Assembly: GCF_900547205.1 (NCBI RefSeq) | Contig: NZ_URFY01000036.1 | Location: 1 to 44,970, forward strand | Reading direction: 5' to 3' | Length of the DNA: 44,970 nt | Origin: an uncultured Bacteroides sp. | GTDB taxonomy: Bacteria; Bacteroidota; Bacteroidia; Bacteroidales; Bacteroidaceae | Part shown: piece after piece, positions 9,901-16,679 of the stretch | Layout: each line of letters starts with the position of its first letter | How positions within the stretch are numbered: the stretch's first letter is position 1 | Program-made: the position numbers and the translations under genes | The notes under the pieces: generated by a model | The model's database searches: none | Told to the model about the DNA's origin: nothing | Seen by the model: only the letters and a program-made list of their open reading frames with translations

Positions 9901-10059
9901 GGCGGCATCCGTCACTGTTCCTGTCACCGTCTTTGTCTGTGCAAAGGCCGATGCGGATGCGAGCAGCAGGCAAGTGAGCGCAATAATGCCCTTAAACCTG
10001 ATGGCTTTCTTCTGAAGATGTTGTAAGAGTCTAGTCCTCATTGCATTAAATTTTTCCAT
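6994..10059 (-). CDS. SusC-like TonB-dependent oligosaccharide transporter
   Basis: 1021 aa. It imports oligosaccharides across the outer membrane, driven by TonB. The start MEKFNAMR precedes a long basic leader and a signal peptide ending near ASAFAQ (residue 41). A carboxypeptidase-regulatory-like domain follows ('VTGTVTDAANEPLIGASV'), then the plug ('VVIGYGSARKRDLTGSI', 'IRIRGTNSINGYKPLYIVDG') and a barrel ending '...YTFGINLTF' with a terminal Phe. It is the first gene of the PUL, with a Bacteroidetes promoter at 10102-10134. There is no extracytoplasmic signalling domain and no adjacent regulator, so the locus is probably controlled by a hybrid two-component or other regulator elsewhere. 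Confidence 0.96.
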   Translation of the reverse strand: MEKFNAMRTRLLQHLQKKAIRFKGIIALTCLLLASASAFAQTKTVTGTVTDAANEPLIGASVLVQGTSTGTITDLDGKYSISVTPEDVLVFSYVGMTSQSITVGAQSVINVTLKEDSQVLAETVVIGYGSARKRDLTGSITNVKGEELANKPAMNPLSSLQGKVAGVQIVNSGRAGADPEIRIRGTNSINGYKPLYIVDGLFNDNINFLNPEDIESMEILKDPSSLAIFGVRGANGVIIITTKKAKEGQTLVNFNTSFGFKTVVDKVKLVNGAQFQELYTEQLANQGDAPFDFSGWNANTDWQDEIFQTAFITNNNISITGASEKHSFYLGVGYSYEQGNIEHEKFSKVTINASNDYKITDFLKVGFQFNGARMLPADSKQVLSALRATPIALVYNAEYGLYTALPEFQKAQINNPMVDVGLRANTTKAENYRASGNIWGEVDFLKHFTFRAMFSMDYGSNNGRTYSPIIKVYDPTVNGNVSTLGTGRTEVSQFKENETKVQSDYLVTYTNSFDNGNHNLTATAGFTTYYNSLSRLDGARKQGVGLVIPDNPDKWFVSIGDAATATNGSTQWERSTVSMLARVIYNYKGKYLFNGSFRRDGSSAFSYTGNEWQNFFSLGGGWLMTEEEFMKDIQWLDMLKIKASYGTLGNQNLEKAYPAEPLLTNAYSAIFGRPSIIYPGYQLAYLPNPNLRWEKVEAWEAGFEANLLRNRLHFEGVYYKKNTKDLLAEVPGISGTIPGIGNLGQIQNKGVEMAITWRDQIGEWGYSVSANLTTINNKVKSLVQDGYSIIAGEKQQSYTMAGYPIGYFYGYKVEGVYQSQADIDSSPENTLAIVTPGDLKFADVTGDGKITPEDRTKIGDPTPNVTYGISLGVDYRNWSLGIDMMGQGGNQIFRTWDNYNFAQFNYLEQRLGRWHGEGTSNTQPLLNSGHTINTLNSEYYIENGKFFRIRNVQLAYSFDKTLLAKIRLQALKVYVNIQNLKTWKHNTGYTPELGGTATAFGVDNGSYPVPAVYTFGINLTF

Positions 10060-10101
10060 TTGTTACTATTTAGGTTGAAGTCTTTTTCTGCCGGCAATAG
10101 G

Positions 10102-10134
10102 CGAAAGTAACAATGGAAACAAACGAAATGCAAA
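10102..10134 (-). promoter_or_regulatory. Promoter of the beta-1,2-glucan PUL
   Basis: On the minus strand, TTTG (10131-10134) and TACTTTCG (10102-10109) are 21 bp apart, close to the Bacteroidetes sigma-ABfr consensus TTTG-N19-21-TAnnTTTG. The predicted start is about 35-40 bp upstream of the susC ATG. Confidence 0.6.
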
Positions 10135-10180
10135 AAAGATTTTAGAAAGGGAGAGAATGTCCGATTTTAACGTTTTCCAT

Positions 10181-11068
10181 TCAATACATCTGTTCCGCAG
10201 TCTCCATGCAGCGGATTACGTCTTCTTTGCTGCCGCTGAAGGGACCGGATTTCTCAATTTTCAGTGTAGACATAGCCGCTGCGAAACGTCCGGCTTCTTC
10301 GATGCTGGCTCCCGATACGCGTTGATAGAGATAGCCTATTGTATAGGTATCGCCACAGCCGGTGGCATCTACCACTTGTATAGGCTTATAAGCAGGGATA
10401 CGGTAAAAGTCGGTTCCGTTGAAGATAAGGGAACCCATGCTTCCCAGTGTGACCAGTACTTCTTTTACTCCCCATTCGTGTAATCGGCGGGCAGCGTCAT
10501 GCGGGTCAGATAGTCCTGTCAGCACTTCCATTTCGTGCTCGTTGACTTTAAGAAAATGGATGTATTGCAGGGCTTCGCGTTTGTTTGCCCAGTCTATCGG
10601 ATATACGTCTGTGTCACGTACTTCGCGAAGGTAGCCTTGTGAATCGACGGCAATCAGTCCTTTTTTAGACAGTTCCCTGATAACTTCTAAGGAGAAATCA
10701 TCAGCCAACAAAGAACCTAGGTGGTAAATCTGAGCATCTATATCTTTGAGCTGGTCAGCGGTGAACGGGTCAGCTTTGGCTAATACGCGCTGAGTGCGGT
10801 CGTCCGGATTCTCTCCATAGATGTTTTCAAAGTAGACAGAGTATTTGCTTGGCAATGTAGTTGCATCAATACCTATTTCCCGGAGTTGCTCCACCACATT
10901 CATTTCCGTAGCACCCACAGCGGTGACTAATGTATAGTCGATATCTTTGAAATGGCGTATAGCGTGCGAACAATAAAAAGCAGTCCCTCCGGGCATATAG
11001 ACCGTACTTTGAGGAGTAACTATTTTGTCTAACGTAATGTGGCCGATGCAGCAAAGTTGATGTTTCAT
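10181..11068 (-). CDS. PfkB/ribokinase-family sugar kinase
   Basis: 295 aa, usual length for a PfkB kinase. It transfers phosphate from ATP to a sugar or nucleoside hydroxyl in the cytosol. The N-terminal 'CCIGHITLDKIV' with 'MPGGTAFYCSHAI' is the substrate-side signature, and the C-terminal 'VVDATGCGDTYTIGYLY' holds the anion hole and catalytic Asp of the PfkB signature 2. The substrate cannot be told from sequence. It lies between the PUL and tRNA-Leu but is probably a separate unit, because the susC promoter lies beyond its stop and a strong terminator lies 14 bp before its start. No clear promoter of its own is visible, so read-through from the tRNA promoter is possible. Confidence 0.88.
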   Translation of the reverse strand: MKHQLCCIGHITLDKIVTPQSTVYMPGGTAFYCSHAIRHFKDIDYTLVTAVGATEMNVVEQLREIGIDATTLPSKYSVYFENIYGENPDDRTQRVLAKADPFTADQLKDIDAQIYHLGSLLADDFSLEVIRELSKKGLIAVDSQGYLREVRDTDVYPIDWANKREALQYIHFLKVNEHEMEVLTGLSDPHDAARRLHEWGVKEVLVTLGSMGSLIFNGTDFYRIPAYKPIQVVDATGCGDTYTIGYLYQRVSGASIEEAGRFAAAMSTLKIEKSGPFSGSKEDVIRCMETAEQMY

Positions 11069-11081
11069 ATCAAAGTAATTA

Positions 11082-11115
11082 AAAAGCTCTTAAAACGTCA
11101 GTTTTAAGAGCTTTT
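11082..11115 (-). terminator. Rho-independent terminator after tRNA-Leu
   Basis: A perfect 15-bp inverted repeat (AAAAGCTCTTAAAAC, loop of 4, GTTTTAAGAGCTTTT) is followed on the minus strand by a T-run. It lies 20 bp past the tRNA 3' end. Confidence 0.85.
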
Positions 11116-11135
11116 AATGTAAAGTATAAGTTTTG

Positions 11136-11217
11136 TGCGGCTGATAGGACTCGAACCTACACGTCTCACGACACCAGATCCTAAGTCTGGCGCGGCTACC
11201 AATTACGCCACAGCCGC
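11136..11217 (-). tRNA. tRNA-Leu (anticodon UAG)
   Basis: 82 nt. The acceptor arms GCGGCTG and CAGCCGC pair, with discriminator A and no encoded CCA. The anticodon stem CCAGA/TCTGG encloses the loop CTTAGGA, giving anticodon UAG (plus-strand 11181-11183). The T arm contains GGTTCGAGTCC, and a variable arm of about 12 nt fits a leucine tRNA. It has its own promoter and terminator. Confidence 0.96.
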
Positions 11218-11242
11218 ATGCGTAGCTTTTTGTTTAGCGGTG

Positions 11243-11273
11243 CAAAGATAGGAAGATTTTCTGATTTGACAAA
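11243..11273 (-). promoter_or_regulatory. Promoter of tRNA-Leu
   Basis: On the minus strand, TTTG (11270-11273), a 19-bp spacer and TATCTTTG (11243-11250) match the Bacteroidetes consensus exactly. They lie about 26 bp upstream of the tRNA 5' end. Confidence 0.8.
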
Positions 11274-11289
11274 TAATTCGGCAATAAAG

Positions 11290-12312
11290 TTATTCACTTA
11301 GTATTTCGAAAGCCTTTTCAATCAGTGTATCTTTGTGCTCAAGCTGGTCTTTTTCAGTCATATCAATCTTGATATCCGGCTCAATCCCTTCTTCCAGCGG
11401 TTGCTTATTTTTGTCGAAATGAGGGCTGGCAGAGAAACGGATGCTCCATCCATTCGGTAATTCCGAAGAAAAGGGAAGTCCTGAGCCCCCTCCGGTCCAG
11501 TCGCCAACTTGGGTGATATCTGCATCTTCTATGCTCCGCATCAGGTTGACGAAATCGTTCGTTGCGCTATAGCAGCGGCGATTGGTCAGTATCACTACTT
11601 TCTTTTGCCACCGGATGCTGTTGGAAGGTTCCAGATAGATAGGTTCCATCGCTGAGAAATCATTATGCCCTGTTCCGGTTTTATGCTGGATGTATCCGGT
11701 CAATACTTTCTTGTTGGTGAAGCGGGCGGCAATGCGGGTGGAGTAAGTCAGATTACCGCCGCCATTGTCGCGAACGTCGATAATCAGTCCGTTGCAAGTA
11801 GATAAATGGCTAAGCACCTCGTCCAGATTGCCGTCTCCAACGCCGTAGCCAAAGCTCTCGTAGCGGATGTAACCGATATTGTTATCGAAGATTTTATACT
11901 TCATTCCGGCGGAGGTATAGTAATCCTTGCTGGCGCTGCCCAGATAGTGCTGATAAAGAATGTCTTCCCGATAGTTCCAGTCATATCCCTCATACCAGGC
12001 GTCGTAATAAGAGGTACGCTTGGCAGAAGACAGATTGACATGACCGTCTCTCAAGGTGTATAGCATTTCGCTTAGTACGCTGAACAAATCATCGTTGGTC
12101 ATGGTAGGGATAATTAGTTTCTGGTATTTTTCGTGAACGGCATCCCAGTCGATACCTTTTGTGTCCAGAAAGCAATAACGCTCGTCAATGATCTTCCATA
12201 GTTGCTCAAAGTTGCCCATGGGGTCATTGGCGTACTCCTCTTCCCTGATGCAGCCGGTCAGTACCGGCAGGCAGCAGATTAGTAAAAGTAGATGTATAAT
12301 CTTATTCTTCAT
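11290..12312 (-). CDS. S41-family (C-terminal-processing-like) peptidase, lipoprotein
   Basis: 340 aa. It has a lipoprotein signal with lipobox LTGC (Cys21), so it is anchored in the envelope. The S41 core is visible: 'LRDGHVNL' (88-94), 'GLIIDVRDNGGGNLTYS' (175-191), and the nucleophile Ser249 in 'NRRCYSATNDF'. 'DWTGGGSGLP' follows near the oxyanion region. It has no clear PDZ domain and is shorter than Prc/CtpA proteases, as in the small Bacteroidetes S41 lipoproteins. It follows the DUF3316-type gene by 53 bp in the same direction and probably shares the parC transcript. The substrate is unknown. Confidence 0.88.
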   Translation of the reverse strand: MKNKIIHLLLLICCLPVLTGCIREEEYANDPMGNFEQLWKIIDERYCFLDTKGIDWDAVHEKYQKLIIPTMTNDDLFSVLSEMLYTLRDGHVNLSSAKRTSYYDAWYEGYDWNYREDILYQHYLGSASKDYYTSAGMKYKIFDNNIGYIRYESFGYGVGDGNLDEVLSHLSTCNGLIIDVRDNGGGNLTYSTRIAARFTNKKVLTGYIQHKTGTGHNDFSAMEPIYLEPSNSIRWQKKVVILTNRRCYSATNDFVNLMRSIEDADITQVGDWTGGGSGLPFSSELPNGWSIRFSASPHFDKNKQPLEEGIEPDIKIDMTEKDQLEHKDTLIEKAFEILSE

Positions 12313-12320
12313 TCCTAAAG

Positions 12321-12365
12321 TTTCTATTTACTTTTCAATTCTCAACTCTCAACTCTCAACTTCCC
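12321..12365. repeat. Intergenic word repeat (TTGAGAGT/ACTCTCAA type)
   Basis: Between the S41 and DUF3316-type genes the word CTCAACTCTCAACT recurs within about 30 bases. Similar words form both arms of the element inserted in the SpoIID-like gene (27693-27782), so the two belong to one repeat type. Confidence 0.5.
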
Positions 12366-13223
12366 CTAGTATGCCCTTAATGATGAGGGCAGGCGAGACT
12401 CATTGTTCCGGAAACGGTATAGTTCCTTCACAAACCCCACCATGAATACATGAGAGTAGGTATGTGTCTTGATATTGTTTACATTCGATTGCTGTAAATC
12501 CGCCAGGTAGCTGAAACGCATTTTAGTATCTCCTATCGGCAAGTCGACGGAAAGCATCTGCCGGAGCGAAGGCTGATTGTGCACAGAGGTAAACTTAACC
12601 ACTCCGCCGGCATTTCCCAACGAGAAAATCTCGTAGTAAGATTGTCCGTAGTGGGGTGAGAACATGACGCCCATCACCGGAAGATTCGCCTGATAGCGCA
12701 GCACTATCGGGTAGCGTTTGATTTTCAGGTGCCAGATAGCCATTCCCGAAGCATCCAGATTGACGTATGCCCGTGCGGAAGCCGGATTGTTCGAATTGCG
12801 CAGGTTGTAGACAAACCCTCCGTTGACGTCTATCAGTCCTCCTGCCAACAGCTTGAAGTTCTCGGTCAGGCGAAACTGGTAATGCAATCCGTAGTTCCAG
12901 TTGACCAGCCCGGAGAAGGTGTTGTTGTTATCCGCGCGGTTGTGCGTGTAGCCGATATTCGCCTGAAAGAAGTTCTGCACAGAGACATTGCCGTCGAACA
13001 GTTTGGTCATCCGTATCGTTTCGCGGGAAACGCGGAAGTCGATTCCTTTATATTCCTGAGGCGAAAGATAGGTGTCGAACACATTGGTGTATCCGATGCC
13101 GTACATCGTGGCGCGTGTCACATAGCGATGAGTGAGCAGACTGTCGGTCTGCGCCTGTAACTTTGTGCAGAGGGCGAACAGGATACATCCTATCAGCCCC
13201 ATATAAATTTGTCTTTTCTTCAT
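12366..13223 (-). CDS. DUF3316-type outer-membrane barrel protein
   Basis: 285 aa from the ATG at 13223 (MKKRQIYMG); an upstream GTG at 13232 is possible but less likely. A signal peptide ends near KLQAQ. The rest is a series of beta strands ('FQANIGYTHNRADNNNTFSG', 'WNYGLHYQFRLTENFKLLAG', 'YSHVFMVGFVKELYRFRNN') consistent with a small outer-membrane barrel. The family assignment is from recognition of its general pattern and position next to parC, not from a catalytic motif. It starts 30 bp after the parC stop, so it is probably co-transcribed with parC. No function is known. Confidence 0.7.
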   Translation of the reverse strand: MKKRQIYMGLIGCILFALCTKLQAQTDSLLTHRYVTRATMYGIGYTNVFDTYLSPQEYKGIDFRVSRETIRMTKLFDGNVSVQNFFQANIGYTHNRADNNNTFSGLVNWNYGLHYQFRLTENFKLLAGGLIDVNGGFVYNLRNSNNPASARAYVNLDASGMAIWHLKIKRYPIVLRYQANLPVMGVMFSPHYGQSYYEIFSLGNAGGVVKFTSVHNQPSLRQMLSVDLPIGDTKMRFSYLADLQQSNVNNIKTHTYSHVFMVGFVKELYRFRNNESRLPSSLRAY

Positions 13224-13253
13224 TATTGGCACATGGGCAAATTGTCACATTAT

Positions 13254-15899
13254 TTAAAACAGCTTCATTTGACCGGTGATTTCGTCAATGATGTCTCCTT
13301 CACTCTTATCGCTGTCCGGGTCCAGATTCTCCGGTTCTTCTTCCGGTTCCTCCTGCGTCTCTTCTTTCGGTTCGGGGAAACGCGTCGGTTCAAGTTCGTT
13401 GATTGTCTCTACCGTATAAGTAGTGATGCGCTTGCCTTTTGCTTTGAATCCTTTCACTGCAATAAATTCATCCGCATCTATAATCAGTGCTTCCCGGAAA
13501 CTGTCGTGTCCACCGAGTATGACCTCGAAGCGCGGATAGTATTCGTCGGTCAGCAAGATGAGGCGGGTATTTTTGTTATCACCCAGATAGTTCTGCTTGC
13601 GGTTGGAACCTTCAAAGCAGAAGCGTTTCAGATACGGATAATTCTGCTGGTCGGCATCGTATAGTGCGGCAGTCCATATCTTGTTGGGGTCGAATTTCTC
13701 GACGATGCTCACGTTATCTTCGTAGTGATTGCTCAGGTCGAAATTCGAGGTATAGAATTCACCGTTGTTGAGAACAACGAGTATTGTGTCGTCACTCTGG
13801 AACTCACCCAAGTATTCACCACGTCCGTCGTAGTTGAGACGGAGGATGTCGCGGTCGAACCAGACTTTACGACCGCCCAGCGTAGACCCACCTTTTTGCT
13901 TCAAGGCAATCTTGTGCACCGGCAGGCGGGTGAGGATGACACCCCGTGCCTGACGTCCTTTGATGCTGACTTCGCTGAAGTCGTGCTCAAAGATGATGCG
14001 GCGTACACGCGGATTGGGCTTCAAGGTGACTTTGATGATTTCGGCTTCCCCGTTCGGATTTGCGCTGAAATACGTGATGCGTGATTCCGGCGTACCTTGG
14101 GTGACGTCATACTCGCGGTCGCGCACTACGGAAGTCACGGCAAAGCGCTTGACGTACGTCGTTCCCTCTTTTCCGTCGCGATAGGCCACATTGTAAATGG
14201 TCCGTTTATCGTTCTTCTTGAATACGTCCACGTAGAGCACGTTCTTGCCCACAAACTTCTTGTCGGCAACGGGGGTGACGATGTATTTGCCGTCGCGGAA
14301 GAAGATGATTACGTCATCAATGTCCGAACAACAAGCCACGAACTCGTCTTTCTTCAGTGCCGTGCCGATGAATCCTTCTTCGCGGTTGATATAGAGTTTC
14401 TCGTTTGCTTCCACCACCTTGGCAGCTTCGATGGTGTCGAAGTTGCGCAGCTCTGTGCGTCGCGGGAAGTTCTTGCCGTATTTGTTTTTCAGCATCAAGT
14501 ACCAGTTGACGGCATAGTCTACGATATGCGCCAGGTGATTGTCTATTTCGGCAACCTCCTCTTTCATACGGGCGATGAGCTCTTCCGCCTTGTCGGTATT
14601 GAATTTCAGGATACGTCCCATCTTGATTTCCATCAACCGGAGAATATCCTCTTTGGTCACTTCACGGATAAACAGCGGGTAGAATGGTGTCAGGCGGCTG
14701 TCGATATGCGCGCAGGCGGCATCCATGTCCTTGGACTGCTCGAACTCCTTATCCTTATAAATACGTTCTTCGATAAATATCTTTTCGAGGGAAGCAAAGT
14801 GCAGTGCTTCCAAAATCTCCCCTTTCTTGATTTCCAATTCCTGTTTCAGCAAGTCGCGCGTGTTGTCGGCGGATTTTTTCAGGACTGTGCTCACGGTGAG
14901 GAAATGCGGTTTGCTGTCGTCAATCACGCAGCAGTTGGGCGAGATGCTCACTTCGCAATCGGTGAAGGCGTAGAGGGCATCAATCGTTTTATCCGAAGAT
15001 GTTCCGGGGGCGAGATGCACCAGTATCTCCACGTTGGCAGCCGTATTATCGTCTACCTTGCGAATCTTGATTTTTCCTTTCTCAACAGCTTTCAGGATAG
15101 ACTCGATAACGGTAGAGGTTGTCTTTCCGTAAGGAATCTCGGTCACGGCCAGTGTCTTGTTGTCCAGCTTGGTGATTTTCGCACGCACTTTTACGGCTCC
15201 GCCGCGTTCTCCGTCGTTGTATTTGGATACGTCGATGGAGCCACCCGTCTGAAAGTCGGGGTAAAGCTGAAACGGCTCCCCTTTCAGATAGCTGATAGAA
15301 GCGTCGCAAAGTTCATTGAAGTTGTGCGGCATGATTTTGGACGAAAGTCCCACCGCAATACCTTCCACTCCTTGCGCCAGCAATAAAGGGAATTTCACGG
15401 GAAGAGTGACCGGCTCTTTGTTTCGTCCGTCGTATGACTGTTTCCATTCGGTGGTCTTGGGGTTGAACACTACATCCAGTGCAAACTTCGACAGGCGCGC
15501 TTCGATATAACGGGGGGCGGCGGCACCGTCTCCCGTGAGTATGTTACCCCAGTTACCCTGACAGTCGATCAACAAATCCTTCTGTCCCAATTGCACGAGG
15601 GCATCGCCGATAGACGCATCGCCGTGAGGGTGGAACTGCATGGTGTGTCCTACAATGTTGGCAACTTTGTTGTATCGTCCGTCGTCCAGACGCTTCATGG
15701 AATGGAGGATACGCCGCTGAACAGGCTTCAAACCGTCGTTGATATGGGGCACGGCACGCTCCAGAATAACGTATGAAGCATAGTCTAGAAACCAGTTCTG
15801 GTACATGCCTGTCAGTTGGTGTCTTACGTTTTCGTCCCGCGCGTCCGCTGGTTTATAGTCAGAATGTTCTTCCGGTATTTCGTTGATTTCGTCACTCAT
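13254..15899 (-). CDS. parC: DNA topoisomerase IV subunit A
   Basis: 881 aa. With ParE (not in this window) it would decatenate daughter chromosomes by an ATP-driven double-strand break. The breakage-reunion domain carries 'DGLKPVQRRILHSM' (56-69), 'HTMQFHPHGDASIGDA' (85-100) and the DNA-attached Tyr131 in 'APRYIEARLSKFA'. The C-terminal part from about residue 500 forms beta-pinwheel-like blades, and the tail is acidic and Glu-rich ('EPKEETQEEPEEEPENLDPD'). No GyrA box is evident, which favours ParC over GyrA. A TAAATTTG -7 element lies at 15971-15978. Confidence 0.93.
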   Translation of the reverse strand: MSDEINEIPEEHSDYKPADARDENVRHQLTGMYQNWFLDYASYVILERAVPHINDGLKPVQRRILHSMKRLDDGRYNKVANIVGHTMQFHPHGDASIGDALVQLGQKDLLIDCQGNWGNILTGDGAAAPRYIEARLSKFALDVVFNPKTTEWKQSYDGRNKEPVTLPVKFPLLLAQGVEGIAVGLSSKIMPHNFNELCDASISYLKGEPFQLYPDFQTGGSIDVSKYNDGERGGAVKVRAKITKLDNKTLAVTEIPYGKTTSTVIESILKAVEKGKIKIRKVDDNTAANVEILVHLAPGTSSDKTIDALYAFTDCEVSISPNCCVIDDSKPHFLTVSTVLKKSADNTRDLLKQELEIKKGEILEALHFASLEKIFIEERIYKDKEFEQSKDMDAACAHIDSRLTPFYPLFIREVTKEDILRLMEIKMGRILKFNTDKAEELIARMKEEVAEIDNHLAHIVDYAVNWYLMLKNKYGKNFPRRTELRNFDTIEAAKVVEANEKLYINREEGFIGTALKKDEFVACCSDIDDVIIFFRDGKYIVTPVADKKFVGKNVLYVDVFKKNDKRTIYNVAYRDGKEGTTYVKRFAVTSVVRDREYDVTQGTPESRITYFSANPNGEAEIIKVTLKPNPRVRRIIFEHDFSEVSIKGRQARGVILTRLPVHKIALKQKGGSTLGGRKVWFDRDILRLNYDGRGEYLGEFQSDDTILVVLNNGEFYTSNFDLSNHYEDNVSIVEKFDPNKIWTAALYDADQQNYPYLKRFCFEGSNRKQNYLGDNKNTRLILLTDEYYPRFEVILGGHDSFREALIIDADEFIAVKGFKAKGKRITTYTVETINELEPTRFPEPKEETQEEPEEEPENLDPDSDKSEGDIIDEITGQMKLF

Positions 15900-15970
15900 A
15901 TGTATATCAATCTTCGCTTTGTTTTAACAACAAATTATCTTCTTCACATCAAAAAAGGGGGATGTGCACG

Positions 15971-15978
15971 CAAATTTA
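15971..15978 (-). promoter_or_regulatory. Putative -7 element of the parC promoter
   Basis: TAAATTTG on the minus strand fits TAnnTTTG about 72 bp before the parC ATG. A matching -33 element is not obvious. Confidence 0.4.
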
Positions 15979-16088
15979 CGAAATTAATTCATAATAGGAA
16001 GCATAGGGCACACGTTTTTTATGATACCGACAGGTTCGTTAATCCTTTGTTTCACTATGCGGTTGCTCCATTTTAACGGAAAAAGTTT

Positions 16089-16149
16089 GTGAGGGCTTGA
16101 CAATGCCCTTTTTATGTTGTATATTTGTAGTCAGCAATAAAGCCCTCAC
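16089..16149 (+). promoter_or_regulatory. Strong promoter bracketed by a 10-bp inverted repeat
   Basis: TTG (16097-16099), a 20-bp spacer and TATATTTG (16120-16127) form a near-consensus promoter. GTGAGGGCTT (16089-16098) and AAGCCCTCAC (16140-16149) are exact inverted repeats on either side: the left arm overlaps the -33 element, the right arm lies just after the predicted start. This could be an operator for a dimeric protein. Confidence 0.65.
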
Positions 16150-16329
16150 TAAAAACCTGAACCAATGAGAAAAGAAATGTTTAATGTCGTGTCAGTATCG
16201 ATACGTTTATTTCTAAATCGGTATGATATGCTAACAATATAGTTGACGTAAACCTGCGAAAACAGGGTGCGTACATCTCGTATATAAAGCAATAGGCTGT
16301 GGACTTCTAGTGAGTTCTCAGCCTTTTTT
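16134..16329 (+). ncRNA. Candidate small RNA or leader RNA of about 196 nt
   Basis: The unit runs from the promoter at 16097-16127 to a terminator at 16294-16329, with 350 bp left before glyQS, so it looks independent. Inside is a short frame of 25 codons (16164-16241, MRKEMFNVVSVSIRLF...) that could be a leader peptide but has no glycine codons, so it is not an evident glyQS attenuator. CTCACTA near the 5' end can pair with TAGTGAG in the terminator hairpin, giving either a closing stem or a competing antiterminator. The length fits a 6S-like RNA, but the diagnostic structure was not established. Confidence 0.5.
16294..16329 (+). terminator. Rho-independent terminator of the small RNA
   Basis: AGGCTG (16294-16299) pairs with CAGCCT (16319-16324). 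An inner stem GGACT/AGTTC follows one mismatch. The run TTTTTT (16324-16329) ends the unit. Confidence 0.8.
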
Positions 16330-16619
16330 GTTGCAAAAAAACGTAGGTTTTACTGTGAGTCGGCAAAATAGAGTTTATAATAAACGAGGGGGGCGTTTAT
16401 AATAACCGATCTCATTATTTATTAAAAACGTTTCTTCCGTTTGTGAAAGACGAGTAATATTATTTCAGGGAAAATGCTTGGGAGGAAATCAGTGTCTCCT
16501 TTTGAATGTTACTCTGGTGGTAAACGATTGCGACTTTCTTACGTTTGATAATATTGTACAAGGAAAAAAGGAATAAGATAAATTAATACCCTCACCGTCT
16601 TATTTATAAGATAAATGCC
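16330..16619. other. Non-coding spacer upstream of glyQS, with a two-copy 22-bp repeat
   Basis: No gene is seen. GTTTATAATAA occurs at 16373-16383 and 16395-16405, a spacing of 22 bp, the same period as the hairpin arrays elsewhere in the window. The rest is AT-rich and unremarkable. Confidence 0.5.
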
Positions 16620-16627
16620 TATCTTTG
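16620..16627 (+). promoter_or_regulatory. -7 element of the glyQS promoter
   Basis: TATCTTTG matches the consensus about 52 bp before the glyQS ATG. The -33 region is AT-rich without a clear TTTG. Confidence 0.5.
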
Positions 16628-16679
16628 TGGCACTTTTTAGGAAAAGGGTAAATTAAAACTAATCGATATAGAAAAGAAA

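Noticed and set aside
6994..10059. SusC as a starch or other common-glycan transporter
   Set aside because: The linked GH144 and GH3 genes and their order point to beta-1,2-glucan; no amylase or other glycosidase is in the locus.
14097..15386. Long open frame on the plus strand opposite parC (about 429 codons)
   Set aside because: It is antisense to clear topoisomerase IV sequence, has no recognisable domain and shows the His/Val/Phe-rich composition typical of reverse-strand frames of a real gene.
16089..16149. Invertible promoter as in Bacteroides phase variation
   Set aside because: The inverted repeats are only 10 bp and 41 bp apart, much closer than usual invertons, and no recombinase gene is near. 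An operator is more likely, though read data could still show inversion.
16164..16241. 25-codon frame as a glyQS attenuator leader peptide
   Set aside because: It contains no glycine codons, a strong terminator separates it from glyQS, and glyQS has its own promoter element.
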